Made by a program: the position numbers and the translations under genes
Notes under the pieces: model-generated
The model's input: the letters and a program-made list of their open reading frames with translations, nothing else
What the model was told of the DNA's origin: nothing
Databases searched by the model: none
Shown: piece by piece, positions 31,869 to 41,895 of the stretch
Layout of the letters: each line of letters begins with the position of its first letter
How positions within the stretch are numbered: position 1 is the first letter of the stretch
Assembly: GCF_902148845.1 (NCBI RefSeq)
Contig: NC_043754.1
Location: forward strand, 24,394,431 to 24,458,430
Direction: 5' to 3'
Source of the DNA: Salarias fasciatus
Lineage: Eukaryota > Chordata > Actinopteri > Blenniiformes > Blenniidae
Length of the DNA: 64,000 nucleotides

Positions 31869-34800
31869 CCACCACAACCACCAGCGTTCAGATCACAGCA
31901 GTGAGGGTTTTCCAGGGGGTGATGATGATGATGATGATGGTGGAGCGTTGCGGGGTAATCATTGGCTCGTAATGGAGGAGCCTTCAAGTGTGCGTGGGCG
32001 AGCGCTCGCGCCGAGGAGGCCGCGTGCGTTCGCCCGCACAGGCGATCGGCGTGAAGGCGTCTCTGTCCGGGGCCAGTCGGCGTATAGGCGCAATCTGCAT
32101 GCACTTAGTCCTGGCAAGGCAGAGCAGGCGTCTCTAAGCCCTTGGACTGCACGGCGGTGGAAAGCCGATCTGTAAATAACAGACATGTGTTTGAAACCGA
32201 GTCCTGTACTGCAGCCCACAGCCGCAGCGAGAGCGAGCGAGCGAGAGAGAGAGAGAGAGAGAGAGCACCGCTCTGCTCCGACGTCAAATTGTCTCATCCA
32301 GTGTTGTATGACAATCACGCCGTAATAGCACCAAAATGGCTCCTCAGAAGCGGTGTGTGTGTGTGTGTGTGTGTGGGTGTGTGGGTGTGGGTGTGTGTGT
32401 GGGGGGGCAGAGTGGGGGTCTGCTGTCGGGTGTTTCTGATTATTCGAGACGGGGGCCTGCATAATGTCACGTCAAATTATCTGCCTCTGACAGCTCCGGC
32501 TCGCCGGGCCAGTCGGATCGGCCGGATACCTGACTGCCGGGCCGACCCGCCGCGCCGCGGGAGCGCGGCCCGCACAGCGCAAGATGGTCGAACGACGCGC
32601 TGCGAGCAGGCAGAGCCCTTGACCTCTGCTGCCTCGCCGCCTCGGCTGGGAGTGGAGCGCCGGTTTGGTTTTCCGTCTGGCCCGAGCGGAGCGTGTTGCG
32701 CCGAGCCGCGGGTGACGGACGCGCCGCTCGGCCTGCTTTGTGTCCCGCTGCTTGGCTTACTGCCCCCCAGGGACCCCCGCCTGATGTGGGTCCAGTTTGG
32801 ACATCCAACCCCCTTTTCACGGCTCCTCTTTCTGTTTCTTCTCCTTTTTTTATAAAGTCTTTAGTCAGGATTCAGGTTGCATAACCGTCATCTTCTGTTT
32901 CACATTCCTCGCTCTTCCTAATAATCGCACTCTGCTCTGTGGTTCGTTTGCACACCAGCGAGGCTCAAACAGGCACGTAGAATCTCTCTGGGAGTGTGAC
33001 GCTACTCAGGATAAAAGCCGGACAGCCCGCATAATATCCAGCACTTTGAAGCTGGGATAATGAGTATAAGCTCCGTTCGGGCTTTAGACTGCTGCTCTGT
33101 CAACTGAACTGATTCAGGATGTAAATAGAAAACACTCTCGTTTGGATGCTAATGCAACATTTGTTCTTCATCACCGAAAAACTGCCATCGTGCCACGAGT
33201 TGGCTTTGGTGGAGAACTATGCTTCTCGAATGAAGAGTGGCTTAAAGTGACCCGTCACTGGTCGGCCGGGCCGCTGCCAGCCCTCTGAGATCTGTGGAAA
33301 CATATCACGCAGCCGTGACCGCAGATGTTTGGAGTCGCAGACCTGCCGTAATGTCAGCCGGTTCGTAAAACTGTTGCTGCGATGCCGCTTCAAAGTGGCG
33401 CGGCCCAGCTGGCAGACGTGCAGCGCCGAACGGATCCTCCCCCGCGGTCGGAGACGGAGTAACAGCCGGGTTTTCACGCAGGCCAGGGCCGTGAAAACGG
33501 TTTCTGTCTCGTGGTAACAAACTAATGCACGTTCATTAGAAAGGGAAAAAAAAAGTCAAATGCAAGAATTTTTTTCTGCTACAGTCACACAGTCCTGCAT
33601 GGCTTTGCAGATACATTACAGCTGCTCAGATTGTTGCTAATTTGTACACTTGAGGGCAGCAGGAGAACAAACCAACCCGCTCTCAGGAGCAGTATGAGTT
33701 ACGAGTGATTATGGATAGGCCACCACTTCTTACAAGTAGAGAACTAGTGGTTATCGTTCCAGGAATTTAAAATGAACTGCTGTGTGAGAACTGTTTAAGA
33801 GCTGCTTCCAAGCAGGTTAGCAGTGACTGTTTCACTCAGCTCCTCTTTACTGAAAGATTACTCTTTAACCTGAGCTGATATATTAGCTTTTAGCTGTGGG
33901 GTTTTGGTTTATCTGAGCTGTTTTGCTGCTGCTTCTTCTCAGTGTCATCGTTGTTATAAACGCTTTCCTCTTCCACATTTTGGAGCATTTTCCACCAAAT
34001 AACTGATGTAGGTAATGATTGAATCATTCAATTAACTCCACCACTATGAAACAACAGCACACTGTTAAGAGGTTTCACCAAAAAAAAAAACAAACAAAAA
34101 CAAAAAAAACATAAAAAGTAATGTTTTTCCATATAATCATAAAGATTTGTACAGAGCATGGGTAGCTTAAATCAGAGGTGAAATATTAATGATACACTAT
34201 TTTTAAATGTATAATTTTTTCCACTTTATTAATGCTACTACTAATTATTATTACTATTACTACTATTTAAAGGATGTTTAGATCTAAATTTTAATTTCAG
34301 AATCAACATGGAGACAAGGTTACGATGCTGAACATAAATTTGAAGATTCATTGACAAAAGCTTTCATATTTATATTGATTGAAGCTTAATATAGCCTAAT
34401 ATAAATGTTTTAATATGTTGATGCTTTTGTTATAATCTTTCTGTCTTTGATTGCTTTGTGTTATTTTGATGCTTATGCACAAAAAGATTTCCTGATCCGA
34501 ATGAGATCCCATGATAAAATCAAAGTGAGGCTGGGACATCCAGAAATAAATATCTGGCTCCCGCCACCGCAGGGTCGCCGTCAAAGGCCGAAAAGCGAGA
34601 AGCGTCTTGAAAAGAAGTCAAATTACTTTTTGTTCGGGATGGAAAGAGAAAAAAAAAAAAGGTGGAGTTCTGGAAAAAAGGAACAACGCGTAGGAACCGT
34701 CAGGAACCTCAGAAAGCTTTTACCTGTCAGAGTTCCTCAGCTGCAGACCGGAGAGACACAGAGAGGACATGTTTGGACAACACCTGACATGACAGGCCGC

Positions 34801-37800
34801 TTAGCCGTCCCCATTAGAGCCAATGAGACGGGAGGAAAAGCAGACCGCCTCAGCCTCCAAATTGGTGCCAGCGGGGTCAAGTTGCAGGAATATGCCAATT
34901 ACTTAAATTGATCAGGAGACGGTTTCCTTGATAACCAATTTGATCAGGCTGCCGATCGTGTTACACGCACACACACACACACACCCACACACACACACAC
35001 ACACCCCGCTGCACGGGGAACCCGGCAGGCCCGCTGAGAAATTGGCTACAACACACCGAAAAGGCTCAACGCAATTTCCGCGCAGGGAGCAATTCTGTGC
35101 CGTCGTGTCAGGTGGTGGACGGGCCGCGGCCCCCGCCTGTAAACAATGGCATTTCAGTTGATTTAATTAGGCAGAGAGGAAGCATTTAGGGGCTTAATTG
35201 AGATTGCAGTGGGAAATTGCTCTGAAATAGGTCTACCTGATTTTTTTTTTTTTTTTTTGCTTTGTTCACGGTGAGCATGACGAGGGATTTCACTCTCCTC
35301 TTTGTAGATAATTAGAACAACCGTAATCACTCCCTGGATGGCCGTGATTGGAGAGCGCCACATGCCCCACTCGAAATATGAAGAGTGTGTGTTTTGCTCA
35401 GTGTGTGTGTGTGTGTGAGTGTGTGTGCAATGCACTGGCCCCTATGTGGGTGTGGAAGCATGTACACATGCAGCCGGGGAGGTTTCCTGCGCGCTCAGGG
35501 ACGTTTCCCTGCCTCAGACGGCAGCGTGGAGCCTCGTGCACGTCTGCAGATACGTCTTCGCTCTTCTGTTTTCTCCCCTTTTAAAAGAACTGCCTGCAAG
35601 AGTTCCGTTTGATTTTTAAATAGGCTTTCATGACAGATGCAGCTTGTGTCACGCTGTGCTTGTTCTGCAGGCTGGCGTGTCGTTCTGGGAGAGCTTCTGT
35701 TAAACAGTAAATGCTGTATTTTACATTGTTTCTCCACTTCAAGCAGTTCCCTAATGAGGAAAACAAAATCTATCCTCTATCTACACAGATTTGTAATTAA
35801 TTTATGTGTTTTTCTTCATTTTTTTCTTAAAGTAGTTATTTTTTAGGTTTAACAATTTCTCCAATAATCACTTACTGTCCACAACATGTAATTTATGAGC
35901 TAAAAATACTGATGTACTGTACATTTCCTGATGGTTATTTCTTTAAATCACTCAGAATATTTCCAGTTATCCACATCTGCTCACAAACGTACATTTTCTA
36001 TTAACAATCTAAAAAAACAACACAAAGCCAGTTATCGCAGCATTCTAAACCTAAAGCAGCTCAGCTGAGAAAACTCTGCACTTTGAACCTTTGTCGTCAA
36101 AGTAAAGATGAATTCGTCCTCCCAAACTAAAACTCGGAGCATTTCTCACCAGAGAGGAGAAAACTCGGCCGTCGTTGGAACACAGTGTTCTGCCGGGGCA
36201 GTGCTCCGCTGTCAGCGCGTCGAGGCTCACTGCAGCTCGGCGGTTTTACAGTTTTCTGCATGATGAGGAGAATTTCAAATTCTGTTCTGGATTTTACTAA
36301 TATTACTAATATTGAAGAAATGGGATTTTTTTCTAGCAATTGCTGCCAGCGTTTTAGCTGCTTTTCAGCTGAAAATATTCCTGAAAGCGTGCCTCTTCCA
36401 GCTGTTAATCGTACTCACAGGTGGTTCTAATATTAGACCTTCATTTAGACAGAGCTAATGACACAGTTTGTAGGTCGACTGTCTTTTTCCTGTCGATGTT
36501 TAGTAACCGAGAGTCAACATTTTCCCCCCGACAGGCGTTTGGCTTCATGTCCCGTGTGGCTCTGCAGGCGGAGAAGATGAACCATCACCCTGAGTGGTCC
36601 AACGTTTATAATAAGGTAACGCGCCCTCTGCCTCGTAGCTGGAGTCGCACCTTGCCACGGAGACCGAGGAGCAATCTGCAGCGCTGCATTTGTTTAGTAT
36701 CGATTACAGAAATCACAGCTTTGTGGAATGGGACGGCGTTATCCCGGCCATGTGTTTGATTTACTTCCATATTGACAATGCCACGGCTGGTTTGAAACAA
36801 ATTACAGACACGCCGAGATCAATCGACCCCGGATAAAGTCAGATTTTTTCATGTCAAACAATCATCGCCGGGTCTGGAGAGCTCCCCGCTGGAAAGCCCG
36901 AAACACACTCCGGCTCGTCACAGCAACCAGAAGAACTCAATGGCTTCGCGCCGTAATCCCGTCGTTTTTCTTGCGAAAAGCTCTGCAAATATCTCTGCCT
37001 CCCCTCCGCAAACCCCCACATGCTCGCTCACATGCTCGCTCGCTCGCTCTGCCTCCAGAATGCAGCAGTGGTCGATATGACAAAGCCAGTCCCTGAAAAT
37101 CTCCCAGCATTAGACTGCAGCCACTGAGTTACTGTGTGGTGGAGCGGGCCGCTCCGGCAGGAATGCCGCTCCTAATCCACTCTTTATTAAAGTGGCTGTA
37201 GGACGGAGCTGCAGGTCTCCGGGCCCCCGCAGCACTTTCCACCAGACACTTACACTCAAATCCCACACCGACCGGGGTTCGGCCTCGGCGAAGTGGACGC
37301 CGCACGCTGAGCTACTGCTAATGTTCTCCTGAAATCGACCGTTTTGCCGGCTGTAAGTATTCAAACGGCGAGTTTACAAACATTTCTCTTCCTGGACTGG
37401 AGGGGAAGCAGCATTATTGGCTGATTGAACATTAGTGGGCGGAGCCAAAAAAAGAGATCCCTTAGATTGTTCCTCACTACCGAATTATGTATGGACCGCC
37501 ATCACAGTGCAAAGAGAAATTCTGCAAGGTTTTTTTTAATGCTGTTTCAGGCCCCAATTACACGTTTTCAAGTGAAAATGCAAAACTTTCATTGCTCAGA
37601 ACCACTTAAAACACAACAGTTTGAAAATGTTTCAGACCAACGCGCGTGTTCTCCCATTGTTAATGTTTGTAGCACATTGTTTTCTTTGTGTAGTTTCATT
37701 TCAAAATCAAACAAGTAGTGGCCCGACATGCAGACGACATGTTTTTCTGAAAGAAAAATACCAACTGGATGTCTTTCCACTTGAATCGCTGTGCAGCCGG

Positions 37801-37965
37801 GGCGGAGCTCGGTGTTTTTCTCCGTGCTCCGGTTGCTGATCGGCGTGTTGTCGCTCTGTTTCCTCACAGGTACACATCACGCTGACCACGCACGACTGTG
37901 GAGGACTCTCCAAACGGGACATCAAAATGGCCAAGTTTATTGACCAAATTGCTCTTCCTGGTTAA
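25744..37965 (+). CDS. pcbd2: Pterin-4a-carbinolamine dehydratase 2 (DCoH2), four exons
   Basis: Dehydrates 4a-hydroxytetrahydropterin in tetrahydrobiopterin recycling; the family also acts as dimerisation cofactor of HNF1. Exons: 25744-25854, 26669-26800, 36535-36615, 37870-37965; total 420 nt, 139 aa (human 130), with all junctions between codons. The fold begins about residue 43 ([13 protein letters not shown]). Catalytic histidines His98 and His99 (NHHPEW) and His116 (THDCGG) are all present. The [18 protein letters not shown] core and the end KFIDQ identify the PCBD2 branch. The first 37 residues are Arg-rich without acidic residues and could target mitochondria (inference). The start is the first Met in frame; Met5 is an alternative. 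Introns are 814, 9734 and 1254 bases. Intron 2 is unusually long for this compact locus and carries candidate regulatory blocks. Confidence 0.94.
29258..29304 (+). repeat. (GT)n microsatellite, interrupted
   Basis: About 23 units with one GA interruption, in pcbd2 intron 2. Confidence 0.95.
30976..31009 (+). repeat. (TCC)n microsatellite
   Basis: About eleven TCC units, in pcbd2 intron 2. A strand-asymmetric purine/pyrimidine tract that could form triplex DNA. Confidence 0.9.
31190..31244 (+). repeat. (GT)n microsatellite, about 27 units
   Basis: Uninterrupted GT repeat in pcbd2 intron 2, 180 bases after the TCC tract. Confidence 0.97.
31835..31945 (+). repeat. Compound ATC then GAT trinucleotide repeats
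   Basis: About ten ATC units near 31835-31866 and seven GAT units near 31920-31942, which are inverted relative to each other and could pair as a hairpin. They cause histidine and aspartate runs in spurious open frames. Confidence 0.85.
32230..32410 (+). repeat. GA tract (32245-32266) and GT/GGGT tract (32353-32406)
   Basis: Two simple-sequence runs separated by about 85 bases of unique sequence, bordering the CpG-rich patch of pcbd2 intron 2. Confidence 0.85.
32490..32760. promoter_or_regulatory. CpG-rich patch inside pcbd2 intron 2
   Basis: Dense CpG with runs such as 'cgacccgccgcgccgcggg' and 'cgcgccgctcgg', unlike the flanking intron. No coding potential of a recognised family. It may be an internal promoter or an unmethylated regulatory island; composition is the only evidence. 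Confidence 0.35.
34480..34965. promoter_or_regulatory. Candidate conserved non-coding block A (pcbd2 intron 2)
   Basis: Non-repetitive, moderate GC, with closely spaced motifs such as 'ccccattagagccaatgag', 'ccaattacttaaattgatc' and 'ccaatttgatca'. These TAAT- and CCAAT-type sites without decay or simple repeats look like a developmental enhancer. Conservation was not tested. Confidence 0.35.
34966..35005 (+). repeat. (CA)n microsatellite, interrupted
   Basis: About 17 CA units broken by a CCC, separating two candidate non-coding blocks. Confidence 0.9.
35010..35365. promoter_or_regulatory. Candidate conserved non-coding block B (pcbd2 intron 2)
   Basis: Carries 'cctgtaaacaatggcat' (forkhead/Sox-like), 'tgatttaattaggcag', 'gcttaattgag' and 'gataattagaac' homeodomain-type sites within 200 bases, around an 18-base T run. 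Function is inferred from motif density only. Confidence 0.35.
37546..37800 (-). mobile_element. hAT-like non-autonomous element, copy 3
   Basis: Plus-strand left end 'ggccccaattacacgtttt' followed by 'caagtgaaaatgcaaaact' matches what I know of fish hAT termini. Further on come 'aaaacacaacagtttgaaaatg' and the shared 'gtagtggcccgacatgcaga' block. It is shorter than copy 2 by an internal stretch and lies 70 bases before pcbd2 exon 4. Confidence 0.5.
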
Positions 37966-38081
37966 TTGTTTTGCATTTCGATCAAATTTGCACTTTTTCT
38001 AGCGTCCATGCTGTTGTTTTCAACACTGGTGTGAGGAATCCGTCTTTTTCGTGTACATACGCTTTCTCTGTTTTTCTTGGA

Positions 38082-38087
38082 AATAAA
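38082..38087 (+). terminator. pcbd2: pcbd2 polyadenylation signal
   Basis: AATAAA 117 bases after the pcbd2 stop, followed by 'gtgtttttacac', a plausible GU-rich downstream element. Confidence 0.65.
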
Positions 38088-39982
38088 GTGTTTTTACACA
38101 TATTGAAGGTTCCGTTTTCTTTTTTTTTTCCTATTGCTTTCTTTAATGAAGTTCTGTTAAAACGAAGGTAAACGGCTGGCCGCTGATCCAGAGGACACTT
38201 TTCCCCGCAGGCCTCCTCCGGACCACATGTTCCCATTTCTGGCTTTGGAGAGTGGAGTGAAACGAGGAAGGGGTCAACCTCAGTAGGAAGGGGATTTATT
38301 GTGATTTACGATTTGGTAAGGGATGAGTCACATCGGGCTTCTGTGTTTCCCTCACTGCTCTGCCAGCAGGAGAAGACGACCAGAGCCAAATCAGTAGGAC
38401 TGGGTCAAAAAATGTCTTTTTGCGTCAGTGTTTTCTGCTGAATGTGATCATTATGCTCTGCTGCACGCGTTAAATTCCTGACATGCTTGTTGAGTAGAGC
38501 AGTCTTTCAAACATTGCATAATTATAATTCATTAAAGTGATCTGCTCATTAAGTGCAAAAGGTCCTATAATTATCGTTACAATAACAGTTGCCACTTTTG
38601 GAAAACGCTTGTACGGATGAAGACGTGCGCCAGCAGCTCTGAAAGCCTCTCCAATCTTTTTTAAAAACAAAATAACAAAAAAAAAAAAGCTGAAGGCAAG
38701 TTTTTGGAAACATTTCCTGAGAATCAAACGGTTTAGCTCAAGAACAGGTTTAAAGAAAAACATTTAGATGTTTCTAATATTAAAACATCACTTCAGGCTT
38801 GTGGTTTTACAAAAAAGACAACTTTAAAAGTTGAGGATGTGAACGACGGAAGGTCATGTCAGGAAGTGAGTCACCTGACCTGAGCCAATAATCTATACTC
38901 CGTCCAATCACAGCCCACACTGACCTGAATAATTGGGCAGGAAACACTTTTTAAAAGAGGAATACACTTTAAACAGGAGTCAGTCTGCAGTATTCTCACC
39001 ATTCTCTGGAAAAAAACAACCAAAATCTCACTGTCAAATGGTGCATTTAAGGTCTATTACTGTTTGGGAAATTAGCTTCATTGATCCTCGTGAATAGAAA
39101 ATGTTCAATAAAATGACAGTCTACATGAGGGCCTTGGATCAGGCGTGGGAAGTGTGTACTTTTCTTGGAAGGTTTTCCAAAACCAGCAATTACTTAACAG
39201 TCAAGGTTACTAAAGATACTGTACTACAACATTCTGTAGTTACTATAATAATGCTATTTATTTAACTTGGAGATGGCATTTCTATTAAATTGTATAATTT
39301 TCACATTACTATTTCATAGTGAAGGCCGTCCAGGCCCACACACACACTTAGACACACACATCTCAAGTGCATGTTCGAAGTTAGGTGTGTATCATATTGC
39401 GGGGGACGATTTGTGAGCACTTAACCCGCCGTCCCATCCCGTACGGTCAAGTCCATACGTGAACCGGACAGCCTTCACATCTGCTGTGCTTTAAGTCGCA
39501 GGCTGACCCACGCAGCCGCCCCTCGAGCAGCCAGGCTGCGAACAATAGCAGCCAACTCAAGTGTTTCTAATGTTACTGACAGAAAACACACTGAATCCAC
39601 TCTGAACTGCACGTGTGGAGGAGGCGAGTGTGGAACTGTGGCGGCCAAGCGAAGGAGGTGTGAGCGCAGTAGTCAACGAAAACCGAAACGAAAAGGAATT
39701 TTGGGCATAAAATGCAAAATATACTTCGTGTTTCTTAAGCAGACACTTAAAATGTGAAATCCATGCACACCCAGTCTGCAGTGTTTAACTGATTAATGGA
39801 TTAATTTCCAAACCGGCGGTAATCGTCTCATCGCTGCTCGTCTCTGCAGTGGCTGGAAGCTTTCTAAGTGACCAGAAAGTGGTCTGCCTGTGAAGCCGAG
39901 CCGGGGCCAGAGCCGGCCAGATGTGGCCCCGTCCGTCCTGTAATTGGCCTCAGCTGATGGCCAGAAGCAGCAGGCAGCCAAG

Positions 39983-40008
39983 CCCCCCCCCCCCCCCCCC
40001 CCCCCCCC
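39983..40008 (+). repeat. 26-base poly-C run
   Basis: An uninterrupted C homopolymer, rare at this length; G-quadruplex potential on the minus strand. It splits a unique, TAATCC-containing stretch. The length may be a sequencing estimate. Confidence 0.9.
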
Positions 40009-41862
40009 ATCAGAGAACTCTCTGGATCCTGGATCCTTAATCCGTTTCCAGCTTCGCCTACTAATTCTGCACCGCCAGCAGTCCGGCTCGCACAGAGGTG
40101 GAGGGGAATAAACGACAAACGGAGAGGGAGGGGTGGACTGAGGCAGGTGGTGGATACCTTCCTTTTTTTTTTTTTTTTTTTTTTTTTTCAGAGCAGATAT
40201 AGAGATGGAAAAATAATAATTCTCTTCAGCGTAAATGTCTGGAGCCCCAGAGACAGAAAAAGAGCAATGGAGTGGCGTTTTAATCAGCGGCGGAGAAAAG
40301 AAACCACGAGCACGAGAGAGGCTTTCTGGGAGTTTTCCGTTCATGATATCGCTCCATATTTCTTCTCTGCAGTTTCAGTCCCTGGCCATGAGGGGCTGAG
40401 GCGGAGGGCAGACTGGCGGCTGCAATCCGATACTAGCAAATAAAGATAACAAGGTCGTGGAAAGTCAATCTGGACTTAAGTCTGCTTCGGGAGCCTCTGT
40501 GGGGGCGTCGTACCGGCCACTGTTCAGCATCTGCTGAGGGACTCACTGCTGATAGTAATCACAGCGCGAGCTCCATGCCAAGAAAGCAACTGGGAGCTTA
40601 GCAATCGCACAGACATTTGTACGGCATTTGTTCAGTGATCAGACGCACACCGTTTTTACATTCCCCGGTAGCAGCGAGCGGACCATTACTGCCGCTTTTC
40701 ATCTGCGTGAAGAGAAACATATTGTTGTCTGTTTTACCCAGAAACGGCGCAGTGTCCCGCTGTCTGGTTCAGTTCAGAGGGCCGGCTGTTACTGCTGCTT
40801 CTGTGCGTCTCGAGGATGAGGCGACGGAGCGCGTCGGCAGCAGAAGCCTCCTCAGACCGACGTCCAGGAGAATCGATGCTGTCCTGTGAAAACCACTTCT
40901 CTCCAAAATAAAAAGGATTTCATGAGCCGACGGAAGTGTTGCTTTTGAAAACCAGTGAACTTTGAAGACGGCCGAGTGGATTCTGATGCACTGTGGAAGA
41001 TAAGAAGTAGAACAATTTACTCAAGTGAAGCACTTTAGACCAAGAACAGGAAGAACATGCAAACCCAGGGTCCAACCTTCCAACCTCAGTGTGGCTGCTT
41101 GAACACATTTTATCCTCCACTGTCTCCAGTTTTTCTGAAGAGGTTCACTCTGTTTTCCCAGTGTGCTCTCTCATGCTTTTGGTTTGGTTTTGTGTAGGCT
41201 GGTTGGCTCTGGACCTCCTTTAGATTACCCTCGGTGAACTGTCTGATTCGTTTGTGTATCGTCTGCTTCTGTTGACATGTTGTCATATAAACAGAGCTGC
41301 TACTCTGCCTTTGTTTCATAACGCCTGTGGAGGTTAAGCCGATGTTTGAAAGCCAGAAGATGCTTCTGCCAGATTTAACTGACTGACGCACCGACAGCCT
41401 TCAGAGTCTGTCCGTTTATTTTTCCGCCTGGGCAGAAACACCTGCCGGACAAAGATTGGTTGCTTCTTTCTAAAGTTTTGGCTCCTGCAACAGCAAATTC
41501 ACCATTGGTGTTCTGTTCTGTCCATGAACTGAAGAGGGTGACTGTAACGGATCATGTAAAGTACTTCAGGTCTAATCCATTCACGAGTGTATCCTGTCGG
41601 GTTTGGACTTTATCCGTGCTTCAGCTATTAGCAGTTTTTGCCTCTGGCACAATTTCTCATCGAATCAATGCAAATGTGCAATTCAAGTTTCACTGAGGAA
41701 TTTTCCCTTTTCATGGCTGTCACTAACCGTCACTGCGCCCACGCCGCTTTTAAGGACTTAGACGGGTTAAGAAGTCAGATAATTGATTGTCTTTAAAATA
41801 AATACAGTCAACTTCTTTCTTTACTCAGCCACCCACAGCTTTCTTTAGTGTGTTTTAGGTGT

Positions 41863-41863
41863 T

Positions 41864-41891
<28 letters not shown>
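41863..41891 (+). repeat. (CA)n microsatellite
   Basis: About 14 CA units in the pcbd2-pitx1 desert. Confidence 0.93.

Positions 41892-41895
<4 letters not shown>

Larger units (their letters stand above)
26801..36534. other. pcbd2 intron 2, 9.7 kb
   Basis: No coding exon recognised. It holds several microsatellites, a CpG-rich patch at about 32.49-32.76 kb and non-repetitive TAAT-rich stretches, notably 34.48-35.36 kb. A 22-base T-run near 30.69 kb and a 26-base T-run near 27.88 kb are simple sequence. The size and contents look like hosted regulatory DNA, not transposon filling. Confidence 0.6.

Noticed and set aside
31697-32175. Open frames on both strands with His and Asp runs
   Set aside because: Produced by the ATC and GAT trinucleotide repeats; no homology and no splice support.
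32142-32855. 237-codon open frame in pcbd2 intron 2
   Set aside because: Crosses GA and GT microsatellites and the CpG patch. High GC makes long chance frames, and the composition is not protein-like.
39793-40344. 183-codon minus-strand open frame
   Set aside because: Contains the poly-C (as poly-Gly) and a poly-T (as poly-Lys) run; not a recognisable protein.
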